Shown: positions 17,319-26,527 of the stretch, piece by piece | Layout of the letters: each line of letters begins with the position of its first letter | How positions within the stretch are numbered: position 1 is the stretch's first letter | Source of the DNA: JAAGZL01 sp050291365 | GTDB taxonomy: Bacteria > Pseudomonadota > Gammaproteobacteria > Chromatiales > Chromatiaceae | DNA: 64,000 nt | NCBI GenBank assembly: GCA_050291365.1 | Contig: JBNKJS010000007.1 | Location: forward strand, 1-64,000 | Reading direction: 5' to 3' | Position numbers and translations under genes: made by a program | The notes under the pieces: generated by a model | Database searches by the model: none | Seen by the model: the letters and a program-made list of their open reading frames with translations, nothing else | Told to the model about the DNA's origin: nothing

Positions 17319-19049
17319 TCATGAGACTAAACTCATATCTGAGGCCTGTTCAAACTTCAACCTCACAAACGAGTCGGTACTTTCCATAATATTGGTAATA
17401 TCGACGGGGACATCATCACTACTTGTTATAACTCTGTACCGATCCTCCTCCGCCACATAGAAAGGAGGAGCAATTAAACTGACGGAACCACCTTCCTCAT
17501 CACGCTGCAGAAACCCCTTTATAGTCTCTGTTCGTTTCTTATCCTGGCGTTCACGTTGCAAAATCACCGGCTCGAAAAGACCATTCAGCAACTCAACACC
17601 CATACCCAAAAACCCTGACCGCTCTGCGAACATCCAACGAACCACCCCAAGACTCAGCTCTGACCCATCCCCATTAATAGTTGCTGGGTTAACCCCCACC
17701 AATTCCCCCACATGGGTGCCACCATCTCCACTGTCAGGCCAGTTCAAGCAATATCCGCTTTCACTCTTGTTCGTAGCAACGCACTCTTTAACGTTAACTC
17801 TAATCTTTTCCTTCCTCGGTCGGTGATAGGCACCAGTATTAACCTTAAAATGCTCCAAGGTTCCCGGTTCAACCTCGATCAAAACCTCCTCACTGTCTAG
17901 TATGGCGGAACCCATCGCATGATGCCCGGGATTAGACATTTCCGTAGTTGATTGCAGTCGCCAAGTGACCGCTTCAGACAACATTTCACCTCCTTGAACC
18001 TGATAAAGAGTGTCCAAACCACAGATAACCTCCACCATATCCGAGGTATGGCTCCGCAGTTCGCGCGGCCTTATCTGTTGCGACCATGCATCCCTGAGCT
18101 TGTTCATTAACCTCAAGGCCCCCGCATCCGTTGGGCGCATGCTGTTTTGAGATGCCTCGGCCGCTATAACTTTTTCCTCCAGCATCTTTTCAAGATTATC
18201 CGTCACCAAGCACCAACCAACACTAATGTCTCCTTTTTCACACAGGTTTGGAGCACAGGGCATTTCATCACTCCTGGCATCAACCAAGAAATAGGACTCC
18301 GCTGGAACTGTTCTCCTGATTGGCACCAAATCAACAACAGACACCCATCCTTTCAAAATGGAATTTACCCTTTCGGCTTCACCCCTGAGCATGGAATTAG
18401 GGGTTGCCAAGGCCAGCAGCAGTATCTGTTTATACAGATCATCTATTCCAAGCCTATCGTGATGGCCTTCCTTTGTTTCTATTCCCTCATGGTCATGCAA
18501 CTCATTGATTACTGAGTAATAATATATACCATGCAGCTCTTTCCAGGTATAGTTAAGGCAGGGCTGATAGGTGATATAGGAGTGGAGAAGGGTCTCTCCT
18601 AGATAGAATACGGCGTTTCTTAAGGACTCCATTCTGATCTGCTTATGAAACAGAGCCCCGGTAACAGTAGAATCATGGAGCTGTGATAATACGGTCTTAT
18701 ATGACCTTACCACCTGGATCAGGATATCCTGGCGTAAATCCGCAATCATGCGCCTGCGTATATTTAGCGGGACTGCCCCCTCAGAGCACCCTTGCTTCAG
18801 TGAATCCAAAACAAAACCGATGGATGGCTGCAGCAATTCCAGAATTTCAAATCTACTTACGGGGGAAATATCCAACTGGTTTAGACGATCCAGCTTACCG
18901 TATAGATCAAATGAGGATTTTTCGGCATCGCCTATAGAAAACTCATCAACCCACTGCTTGATCCTTTTCTTGCCAAACTCCTCTTTTGCCTTAGATGAGC
19001 CAAGTCTCTTTGGTAGAAGAAACAGGTTGTCACTCTTGATACTGGCCAC
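17319..19049 (-). CDS. Conserved protein with PilZ-like C-terminus, tandem paralogue 2
   Basis: A 576-residue paralogue of the preceding gene. The N-terminal helical region has the same Arg-Leu-Asn-Gln-Leu-Asp and Ile-Ser-Pro-Val-Ser-Arg-Phe pattern, and the C-terminal barrel has Asn-Lys-Ser-Glu-Ser-Gly-Tyr, Val-Gly-Glu-Leu-Val-Gly-Val and Val-Val-Arg-Trp-Met. The start is set at GTG 19047-19049: a GGGAGG lies six bases upstream, whereas the TTG at 19053-19055 directly abuts it. The two copies are well diverged, so the duplication is old. It lies between its paralogue and a GGDEF/EAL gene on the same strand, 272 bases from the latter. No enzymatic motif is seen; a receptor or scaffold role is guesswork. 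Confidence 0.75.
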   Translation of the reverse strand: MASIKSDNLFLLPKRLGSSKAKEEFGKKRIKQWVDEFSIGDAEKSSFDLYGKLDRLNQLDISPVSRFEILELLQPSIGFVLDSLKQGCSEGAVPLNIRRRMIADLRQDILIQVVRSYKTVLSQLHDSTVTGALFHKQIRMESLRNAVFYLGETLLHSYITYQPCLNYTWKELHGIYYYSVINELHDHEGIETKEGHHDRLGIDDLYKQILLLALATPNSMLRGEAERVNSILKGWVSVVDLVPIRRTVPAESYFLVDARSDEMPCAPNLCEKGDISVGWCLVTDNLEKMLEEKVIAAEASQNSMRPTDAGALRLMNKLRDAWSQQIRPRELRSHTSDMVEVICGLDTLYQVQGGEMLSEAVTWRLQSTTEMSNPGHHAMGSAILDSEEVLIEVEPGTLEHFKVNTGAYHRPRKEKIRVNVKECVATNKSESGYCLNWPDSGDGGTHVGELVGVNPATINGDGSELSLGVVRWMFAERSGFLGMGVELLNGLFEPVILQRERQDKKRTETIKGFLQRDEEGGSVSLIAPPFYVAEEDRYRVITSSDDVPVDITNIMESTDSFVRLKFEQASDMSLVS

Positions 19050-19321
19050 GCTCAACCTCCCTGAAACTATGTACTATCCAGCTGAATCCTATTCTCACTG
19101 GCTGTCTATGTAAGTAATGTAAGTATAGACCCCAAACCATTCTATATATAAGGATAATTACAATTCGCGCGGTAAATTATCCAAATTTTGCTGCAACCAG
19201 AGGGACAATGCGACGCGCCATGGGAATAAAAAACCCATTTCCAGTCAAATATATACTATCTCGATAGAGTACATCTGAAAGCATGAGGGATTTTCATTCC
19301 CATTAAGAGAATCCATGTTGA

Positions 19322-22300
19322 TTAATCCAGAGGCCTGGGGGAGGACACACCAAACCCCTGTACATAATCCACCCCTATCTCGGTAAGGCGCTCACGGACT
19401 TTATCGCTCTCAACATATTCTGCAATGGTTCTCAAGCCCATCAAGTGCCCGATTTGATTAATTGATTCAACCATCCCGCAATCAACCGGATCTTCTAACA
19501 GGTCCCGTACGAAGCTACCGTCGATCTTGAGGAAATCCACCGGCAGATTCTTCAGATAGGCAAAGGAAGACATGCCAGTACCAAAGTCATCCAAGGCAAA
19601 ACGACAGCCAAGCTCTCTCATCTCACCAATAAAATGGATGGCCTGATCAAGCCTACTTACCGCAGCGGTCTCTGTTATCTCAAAACACATTTTATCTGCT
19701 GGAATCTTATGCAGCTCAAGCTGATTCAGTATGAACTCTTTTAGCCCATCATCTGCAAGAGAGTGGCCAGAGATATTGATAGAGCACAATCCCAGCTTCT
19801 GGCCTCTGTTCTTGGCATCCTCCAACCAACTCAATGTATTTTGTATAACCCAGCGATCAATCATAGGCATTAGTGCAAAGCGTTCGGCCGCAGGAATAAA
19901 CGCTCCAGGAGGAACATCTCTGCCATCCTTGTCCTTCATCCTGAGCAGGATCTCAAAATGATCCATATCCTGCTCCCTCTCTGACAGAGGCACGATTGAC
20001 TGGCGATTCAAGGACAACCTACCCTCTTCCATGGCAGACTGTATCTCAGTAACCCAACGCATTTCCCCCTGCCGTTTGGCCACCTCTTCATCATCTGCCA
20101 AGTGAATATGTACCCGGTTACGCCCCATATCCTTTGCTATATAGCATGCACCATCAGCAGCGCTCATAACCAGATCTATACTCGAAGATTCTGATGTGAT
20201 CGCGGCAATACCTACGCTCACACCGGTCGCGAACGTCTTGTCATCCCAGGAGAAACGAAACTCTTTCACCGCTTCACATATTTTGGTTGTAAGGCTCTCC
20301 GCTTTTTCAAGGCCGCACTTCTCCAAAAGCAGACCAAACTCGTCGCCCCCCAATCGCGCTAAAGTATCACTGTGCCTAAGATTGTTTTGCAACAATTTAG
20401 CAATCATCTGCAGCATAGCGTCGCCCGCTACATGGCCACATGTATCGTTTACTATCTTAAATTGGTCCAAATCCATATAGCAGAGGACATGATGGGAATC
20501 ATTTTCATGGGCGTCCTGTAACGCTTCTTTGAGGCGCTGCTCAAAGGCATACCTGTTCAAAAGTCTGGTCAAAGGGTCATGGGTGGCTAAAAAACTTAGT
20601 CTTTGTTCCATGGCGTGACTATCGGTCACATCACGAAATACGGCTACTGAACCAAGAACCTCACCCTCTTCAAGGATTGGATAGGCGGAATACTCCACAG
20701 GAAAAGAATTGCCATCCTTGCGCCAGAATACCTCTTTTTTCACCCGGAAAGGAGTACCGCTGAGAAACGCCTTATGCATAGGGCAGGACTCTGCGGGATA
20801 AGGCGAACCATCAGCATGGCTATGGTGGGTTATCTTATGGATGGATTTTCCGATTATCTCCTCACGCTCATAACCAAACATCTCCAAAGCGGATTGGTTT
20901 ATAAACGAGCAGTTCCCTTTTTTGTCTATCCCGTAGATGCCTTCGCCTGTTGATTCCAGCAAAAGGCGCAGCTGACTGTTAAGTCGACGCATCTCCATAC
21001 TTGACTCTTCAAGCCGCTGGTGTGTTTGCTTATGTTCATGGGCAAGACGGTAATTGTGTACAGCATATGAAATCTCTGATGCCATCTCATCCAGCAATCC
21101 AACCATATCACCACCAAAGAACCCCATCTCTCGTGAAAACACACAAAAGACACCTATCGGCTCCCCATCCTGTCTTAGTGGAAACAGTGCAGCGGATTGC
21201 ATGGCATTCTGTACCAACATGTTTTGCCACTCTGTTGACAGATATTCGGATCTGGCATAATTGGTAATAATTGATCGGTTTTCTTTTACCGCAACAACAA
21301 CCGGCGCATTCTCCTCTTCAAAGTTCTGAACCATCGGAAAACTCAGGTTGATTACGTTATATCCTGTCCCCTCCACTACAATTAGGTTCTCACCTAAATC
21401 ATCTAATAGCGTGATGCATGCCTGATCCATACCGCCATGATCAACCGCAATCCTGCATGTATCTCGAAACAGGTCATGCTGGGAGTCGAGCCTTGTTATG
21501 CTCTTGGATGTCCAGGACAGTGCAGCGTAGAGTGATTTTTGGACCTTCAATGCCCGCTCGCGTTTTTCAATCCCCTTAGCCATATCGTCAAAGACGAGTG
21601 ATACCTGCGAGACCTCATCATCTCCAGGTAACTTAGCACGTTTTGAATAATCCCCTTTAGCCATTCGAACTGCCGCATCTTTCAATAGACCGATACGGGA
21701 AATAACAGCGCCCTGCAGCAACCAAGACAAAAGAATAAACGTAACCAACAGAGTGCCAAAGTGACTTAATGCTTCATTCCATAATTGCTTACTGACCCGC
21801 TCCTGAATGATGGAGGCCGGCAGTTTGATACTCATCAAACCACCCAAATCACCAAGCTTGTAACCATAGCCAAGGTTGTACCGTTTCTGGATACTCTCAG
21901 GGGCCGCCTCATAGTCACTATGGCATTTCAAACAACGCTCCCCCATCCACATGGGTTGGGAGTAGTGATAGTAGAACTCCCCATCTTCATTTTCAAAAGG
22001 GACCATCCGCTCGGTCTCTTTAGGATTTCTCCTAAAATAGTCCAAGGCCTCCATCTCAACATTATCAGCCTTATTTAATGGATTGCGGGGATTTTCAATT
22101 ACGTTATTGAAACTTAGGCCTGAGTCCACCCAGTTTCTGAACTCTATGGATATCCGACCCAACGCTTGTGAAGGCAATAGGCCAAGGGTCATATCATTTA
22201 TCGGAACCTTATGCTCAATGATGTACTTCTGATAAACGGTTCTTAGAGCCATTACCATGCCCCGAACAATACGCGCATCACTCCTGATATCATTTATGAC

Positions 22301-22399
22301 ATCAGCCTTGGTCTGTTTATGGTCGATATAGACAGAAAGGGTAAAATGCCCTAAAAATACTAAAGCAACGACCGTAAGAATTTTAGTTTTGAGACGCAT
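19322..22399 (-). CDS. Haem-sensor diguanylate cyclase/phosphodiesterase (DUF3365-HAMP-GAF-PAS-GGDEF-EAL)
   Basis: A 1025-residue inner-membrane c-di-GMP enzyme. TM1 lies at ~8-24. A periplasmic DUF3365 (Tll0287-like) domain carries a c-type haem motif CLKCH at 156-160, and TM2 is near 213-233. HAMP (~235-285), GAF (~310-450), PAS (~475-595), GGDEF and EAL domains follow. The cyclase motif is an intact GGDEF within RLGGDEFGLLL. The EAL signature reads Glu-Ile-Leu-Leu-Arg, a common variant, and later catalytic motifs are kept (FEITET, DDFGTG, LKID, Gln in VQGFG). Both activities are therefore possible. The haem domain suggests control by redox state or a gas ligand. It is divergent from glk. 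Confidence 0.93.
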   Translation of the reverse strand: MRLKTKILTVVALVFLGHFTLSVYIDHKQTKADVINDIRSDARIVRGMVMALRTVYQKYIIEHKVPINDMTLGLLPSQALGRISIEFRNWVDSGLSFNNVIENPRNPLNKADNVEMEALDYFRRNPKETERMVPFENEDGEFYYHYSQPMWMGERCLKCHSDYEAAPESIQKRYNLGYGYKLGDLGGLMSIKLPASIIQERVSKQLWNEALSHFGTLLVTFILLSWLLQGAVISRIGLLKDAAVRMAKGDYSKRAKLPGDDEVSQVSLVFDDMAKGIEKRERALKVQKSLYAALSWTSKSITRLDSQHDLFRDTCRIAVDHGGMDQACITLLDDLGENLIVVEGTGYNVINLSFPMVQNFEEENAPVVVAVKENRSIITNYARSEYLSTEWQNMLVQNAMQSAALFPLRQDGEPIGVFCVFSREMGFFGGDMVGLLDEMASEISYAVHNYRLAHEHKQTHQRLEESSMEMRRLNSQLRLLLESTGEGIYGIDKKGNCSFINQSALEMFGYEREEIIGKSIHKITHHSHADGSPYPAESCPMHKAFLSGTPFRVKKEVFWRKDGNSFPVEYSAYPILEEGEVLGSVAVFRDVTDSHAMEQRLSFLATHDPLTRLLNRYAFEQRLKEALQDAHENDSHHVLCYMDLDQFKIVNDTCGHVAGDAMLQMIAKLLQNNLRHSDTLARLGGDEFGLLLEKCGLEKAESLTTKICEAVKEFRFSWDDKTFATGVSVGIAAITSESSSIDLVMSAADGACYIAKDMGRNRVHIHLADDEEVAKRQGEMRWVTEIQSAMEEGRLSLNRQSIVPLSEREQDMDHFEILLRMKDKDGRDVPPGAFIPAAERFALMPMIDRWVIQNTLSWLEDAKNRGQKLGLCSINISGHSLADDGLKEFILNQLELHKIPADKMCFEITETAAVSRLDQAIHFIGEMRELGCRFALDDFGTGMSSFAYLKNLPVDFLKIDGSFVRDLLEDPVDCGMVESINQIGHLMGLRTIAEYVESDKVRERLTEIGVDYVQGFGVSSPRPLD

Positions 22400-22616
22400 T
22401 GTTAGGGTTCGAGATAGGCATACTTCCGTCTAATAATTTCTTTCGTGCATATACAGTTAGCGTCAGAAATTAGATTTTCTTTATATTTATTTGGCAATAC
22501 CTGTAATTAGTCTTTTTTGCCATAAGTATTATTATAGGCAGATAATCCCTTGGAAAAGATCCATACATATACATCTGCTATATCTTTGTTATACAAGAAT
22601 ACATAAGATTTCATCT

Positions 22617-23600
22617 ATGAACATACTTTGCGGAGACATAGGGGGCACCAAGACCAGGCTGGCTATATTTGATCTTGAGCGCTTCCCCCACTCTATAATT
22701 GAGAAAACATATCCCAGCCGTAACTACAGCTCATTAACACAAATCCTATCTGAGTTTCTGTCTAACCAAAATATATCAACGAAATACGCCGCATTCGGCC
22801 TTGCCGGCCCTATATCAGAGCGTAGCTGCAACACCACTAATCTGCCCTGGAATATTGATGCCAATCAGATAGAACATGATCTTCCAATCCCATCAGTCCA
22901 CCTGATCAACGACCTGGAGGCTACTGCATACGGGATTACAGCTTTAGAGGAAAAAGAGTTTTATACCTTGCAGAAGGGTTCGAAAGAGGCAAGTGGAAAC
23001 CGTGCAGTAATAGCTGCCGGCACCGGACTCGGGCAAGCCGGTATGTATTGGAATGGCAACAAGCACATTCCTTTTGCCACAGAAGGGGGTCACTGTGATT
23101 TTGCCCCAGGCAGCAAACTTGAGTACGAACTGCTCTCAACTCTAAAACAAAATAATAACAACGTCTGCTGGGAGGATCTTCTCTCTGGCCCAGGACTGGT
23201 CACCATCTACAATTTCTTATTAGATAGACACCAACAGACCAAACCAGAATGGCTCACCAGTTCTCAAAATTCTGGTGAAGTCCCTCAAACTATTACGGAT
23301 CTCGCAGATAACAGTGATTCGGTATCTGTAGAGGCCCTTCAGATATTTAGCCGGCTGTACGGAGCTGAGGCAGGAAATCTGGCCCTAAAAATGAAGGCCA
23401 CTGGGGGCATCTACATTGGCGGCGGCATTGCCCCCAAGATATTGAACTGGCTGAAACAGCCACAATTTCTTGAGGCATTTTGCAATAAGGGAAAGATGCG
23501 AAGCCTAATGGCGTCCATCCCGATTCGGATAATCCTGAACGACCGGGCTGCACTTTACGGACCCCTGGTTTATCTCAAACAGATTATGCAACACAATTAG
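22617..23600 (+). CDS. glk: Glucokinase
   Basis: A 327-residue bacterial glucokinase of the Glk (PF02685) group, which phosphorylates glucose with ATP. The phosphate-binding motif GDIGGTKTRLAIF is at residues 6-18, followed by FGLAGPI, the catalytic region LINDLEATAYG, GTGLGQAG and EGGHCDFAP. Length matches E. coli Glk (321). The start is placed at ATG 22617 and not at the further-upstream in-frame ATG 22491, because the conserved N-terminal motif begins at residue 6 from 22617; the ribosome binding site is weak. The 217-base AT-rich gap to the divergent GGDEF/EAL gene shows no clear promoter. Confidence 0.92.
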   Translation: MNILCGDIGGTKTRLAIFDLERFPHSIIEKTYPSRNYSSLTQILSEFLSNQNISTKYAAFGLAGPISERSCNTTNLPWNIDANQIEHDLPIPSVHLINDLEATAYGITALEEKEFYTLQKGSKEASGNRAVIAAGTGLGQAGMYWNGNKHIPFATEGGHCDFAPGSKLEYELLSTLKQNNNNVCWEDLLSGPGLVTIYNFLLDRHQQTKPEWLTSSQNSGEVPQTITDLADNSDSVSVEALQIFSRLYGAEAGNLALKMKATGGIYIGGGIAPKILNWLKQPQFLEAFCNKGKMRSLMASIPIRIILNDRAALYGPLVYLKQIMQHN

Positions 23601-23756
23601 CCAGCCAAATAGCCAATCCAGCATATGCTGTCTGCGTGCAATCACCGCTAAACAGAGCGCTTCCTACAACTACTGCAATATCTCTTTGAAGTCATCATCC
23701 AATAACTTTATATTAATGCAGCACTTATTTTCCCAGAACTCTGGCAGCATAAAAAC

Positions 23757-24410
23757 ATGAATAGCCCCAGAAATGCCCCTCCGCAGGCATTACTAATTAT
23801 CAGCCCAGGCTGCCCCCACTGTTCACCCGTGCTGGACGCGCTGTCCCGTATGGTAAAACAGGGAGTTGTAAGTCGACTAGATGTAATCAACGTTGCCTGG
23901 CACCCGGAAAGAGCAAGAGAGTTGGGGGCAACATCTGCGCCTTGGACCAGAATAGGCAAATTTGAGCTTTCCGGAACATACAGCGAAGAGGAGTTGCGCA
24001 GTTGGGCGAAGCTGGCCGCAACAGACTCGGGGCTAAGCGACTATTTTGTTCACCTCCTGGAAAACAGAGATATGGCCAAACTGGTCGAAACAATAGAGAA
24101 GTACCCTGACAGCCTTAATGATCTGATACGGTTACTGGAAGACCTGGATGTACCCATGGCGATCCGTATAGGCGTTGGGGCAGCTATTGAGGATCTACAA
24201 GAGCAGGGCCTGCTATCCCCTGCCATCCCAAAACTGATTGCCCTTACCAGGTCTGATCTACCCCAGATCAGGGCTGACGCATGTCACTATCTAGGGCTAA
24301 CCGGAGAACCTGAGGTCCGGCCTGCGGTAAAAAGCCTGTTAATGGATGAAGATAGTGAGGTGAGAGAGATCGCGGCTGAGACTTTAAGCCTACTGGAGAG
24401 TGACACATAG
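23757..24410 (+). CDS. Thioredoxin-like/HEAT-repeat fusion protein
   Basis: A 217-residue cytoplasmic protein. Residues ~8-80 form a thioredoxin-like fold with a redox motif Cys19-Pro-His-Cys22 and a likely cis-Pro in Ala-Pro-Trp-Thr. Residues ~95-215 are helical pairs ending in two clear HEAT-type repeats (around Pro-Gln-Ile-Arg-Ala-Asp-Ala-Cys and Ser-Glu-Val-Arg-Glu-Ile-Ala-Ala). HEAT repeats usually bind proteins, so it may be a redox enzyme tied to a partner. The gene stands alone, 157 bases after glk. No specific function can be assigned. Confidence 0.8.
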   Translation: MNSPRNAPPQALLIISPGCPHCSPVLDALSRMVKQGVVSRLDVINVAWHPERARELGATSAPWTRIGKFELSGTYSEEELRSWAKLAATDSGLSDYFVHLLENRDMAKLVETIEKYPDSLNDLIRLLEDLDVPMAIRIGVGAAIEDLQEQGLLSPAIPKLIALTRSDLPQIRADACHYLGLTGEPEVRPAVKSLLMDEDSEVREIAAETLSLLESDT

Positions 24411-24432
24411 GCATGAGGAATATAGGGCCAGA

Positions 24433-24459
24433 TCTGCTTTTGATGGAGATAAAAGCAGA
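24433..24459. terminator. Bidirectional terminator-like hairpin
   Basis: Nine-base inverted repeat TCTGCTTTT (24433-24441) and AAAAGCAGA (24451-24459) with a 9-base loop, midway between two convergent stop codons. The arms carry T and A runs, so each strand ends the stem in a short U-tract-like stretch. It probably terminates both genes. Confidence 0.6.
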
Positions 24460-24498
24460 CCTGACCTTTGTGAATTTTCTATGGTCAAAATCATAATT

Positions 24499-24885
24499 CT
24501 AGTGAAACACCAACCCAAGTAATCCGTAACCACCATGGCCCCATGGTGAATAGGGATTAGGTCCGTAGGCATAACGTGTATGGCGATTATGCTTCAGCCG
24601 ATATATATGACGACTGGCCTTGGTATATCTGTATCTCAGATTACGACGTTCAGCTCTGGATAGCCGTCCATCTCTCAAAAAACGCCTCTTGAGGTGGCGA
24701 ATACTGCGCTGCTCCTTACGCAACACCCTGGCTTCACCTGCGGTCAATGTACCGGAGTGTATCCCCTGTTGGATACGATGCATCTGGTTTCTCTCAGCAT
24801 CATGTAGAGATACCCTGGCAAAAGCAGGCATAGCCAGGCCAAGGGCCAGAAGAACAAATATAGTTTTGCTTAAATGCTTTTTCAT
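24499..24885 (-). CDS. Small secreted basic protein
   Basis: A 128-residue protein with a clear signal peptide (Met-Lys-Lys, hydrophobic core, Ala-Phe-Ala cleavage near residue 23). The mature part is strongly basic and helical, with the pattern TAGEARVLRKEQ and LSRAERRNLRYRY seen in a family of small periplasmic proteins of unknown role, and ends in a Gly/Tyr/Pro-rich tail. The start is ATG 24883-24885, preceded by AGGAGG; the longer in-frame start at 24945 would spoil the signal peptide. The repeated acidic-then-basic helices might bind metal or polyanions, but this is a guess. Confidence 0.8.
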   Translation of the reverse strand: MKKHLSKTIFVLLALGLAMPAFARVSLHDAERNQMHRIQQGIHSGTLTAGEARVLRKEQRSIRHLKRRFLRDGRLSRAERRNLRYRYTKASRHIYRLKHNRHTRYAYGPNPYSPWGHGGYGLLGLVFH

Positions 24886-25017
24886 GATGAATCCTCCTAT
24901 TTCTGTTTGATTCAACTTCAGAATAGTGGGTAGCCTATGAACCAAACCTGAACAGGTTAGTTATTTTATTTGCCGACGAAGAGCCGCAGCCAACGAGGAA
25001 TTGAAGTGAAATTATAT

Positions 25018-26469
25018 CTACTTACGCCAGTAGGCAGAAGAGAAGAGCACCAAAAGGGTAAATATCTCAAGACGCCCCAGGAGCATAGCAAAACAGAGTA
25101 TCCACTTTGCTGGATCGTTTAGGTCGGCATAGTTGGATGAGACTGAGGATAGGCCAGGACCCAGGTTATTGATACAGGCAGCTACCGCCGAAAATGAGGT
25201 CATCAGATCTAGCCCGGTCAGAGCTAGGGCCAGATACATCATCACAAAGCATCCGACATAGAGGGCAAAGAATCCCCATACCGCATCCACCACTCGCGGC
25301 TCAATAACCTTGCCGCCTACCCGCACCGGGATCTCAGCATAAGGATGAATCAGACGTTTAATCTCGCGCATGCCCTGCTTGATCAGCAGCAAAAACCGGA
25401 TAACCTTGATGCCACCACCAGTAGAACCTGCGCAACCACCGACAAAACTGGTGAACAACAGAAGTATGGCCACAAACCCAGGCCAAAGAGAATAATCAGC
25501 CGTAGTGAAACCAGCGGTAGTTCCAATAGAGACCGCCTGAAATACTCCTCTGGAAATTGCCCTGCCCCAATCAGAATAGGTGCCGGTAGTGTAGAGGACC
25601 AAAACAGCCAATACCGACACGCAGAACAGCACACCTATGTAGAAAAGAAATTCCGTATCATGAAAATATATCTTGATACTATTTCGTTTTACCGCCAAAA
25701 AATGCAGGGAGAAGTTAATGCCGGAAAGCAACAGAAACACCACCGCCACTGCCTCCACCAGCACACTATCAAAGAACCCCATACTGGCATCATGAGTGGA
25801 GAAGCCGCCAATCGCGATGGTGGAGAAAGCGTGGGCCAGGGCATCAAACATATCCATTCCTGCAACCCAGTAGCTCAGCGTGCAGGCAATGGTTAACCCT
25901 AGGTAGATAAACCAAAGCGCCTTGGCTGTTTCCGTAATCCTGGGGGTAAGCTTAGAGTTTTTCATAGGTCCAGGGGTCTCAGCTCGATACAGCTGCATAC
26001 CACCGATACCAAGCATTGGCAGCACCGCAACCGCCAATACGATGATCCCCATGCCGCCCAACCACTGTAGCTGTTGACGATAAAACAGGATCGATTTCGG
26101 CAGGCTATCGAGCCCCACGATAACCGTGGCACCTGTTGTGGTCAGTCCGGATATTGACTCAAAGATCGCATCTGTCACCGATACCTGCGGATTCTCGGAT
26201 AACATCAGCGGAACCGCTCCCAGCAGACCAAGTACCGTCCAGAACATCACCACTATCATGAACCCGTCGCGTAGTCTTAGCTCACGCTTCTCCCTTCGCA
26301 CCGGATACCAGCAAATCGTCCCAACAATGAAGATGCCGCAAAAGCCACCCAAAAATGCCAGCAGAGCCCCATCCCCAAACAGCAGGGAGACCAGCATCGG
26401 TGGCAGCATAGTCAGGCTGAACAGCATCATGAGAATACCAAGTATTCTTTGTACTACTACGAATTTCAT
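25018..26469 (-). CDS. trkH: Trk potassium-uptake membrane subunit
   Basis: A 483-residue polytopic inner-membrane protein with about ten transmembrane segments, forming the K+ pore of the Trk system. The four selectivity-filter loops are visible as TTTGATV, IAIGGFS, GTTAGFTT and NNLGPGL. The C-terminus matches the family (GRLEIFTLLVLF). It lies 58 bases downstream of trkA and is surely coexpressed; TrkA gates it with nucleotides. It is the only intact trkH in the window; the fossil at 2292-2437 derives from another copy. Confidence 0.95.
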   Translation of the reverse strand: MKFVVVQRILGILMMLFSLTMLPPMLVSLLFGDGALLAFLGGFCGIFIVGTICWYPVRREKRELRLRDGFMIVVMFWTVLGLLGAVPLMLSENPQVSVTDAIFESISGLTTTGATVIVGLDSLPKSILFYRQQLQWLGGMGIIVLAVAVLPMLGIGGMQLYRAETPGPMKNSKLTPRITETAKALWFIYLGLTIACTLSYWVAGMDMFDALAHAFSTIAIGGFSTHDASMGFFDSVLVEAVAVVFLLLSGINFSLHFLAVKRNSIKIYFHDTEFLFYIGVLFCVSVLAVLVLYTTGTYSDWGRAISRGVFQAVSIGTTAGFTTADYSLWPGFVAILLLFTSFVGGCAGSTGGGIKVIRFLLLIKQGMREIKRLIHPYAEIPVRVGGKVIEPRVVDAVWGFFALYVGCFVMMYLALALTGLDLMTSFSAVAACINNLGPGLSSVSSNYADLNDPAKWILCFAMLLGRLEIFTLLVLFSSAYWRK

Positions 26470-26527
26470 CTGTTCTCGCCTGTCACCGGATGGACACTAA
26501 ACCCAACCTGGTTGCAAACTAACGACC

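Noticed and set aside
19105..19125. Short direct repeat ATGTAAGTA in the gap before paralogue 2
   Set aside because: Too short and AT-rich to call an operator.
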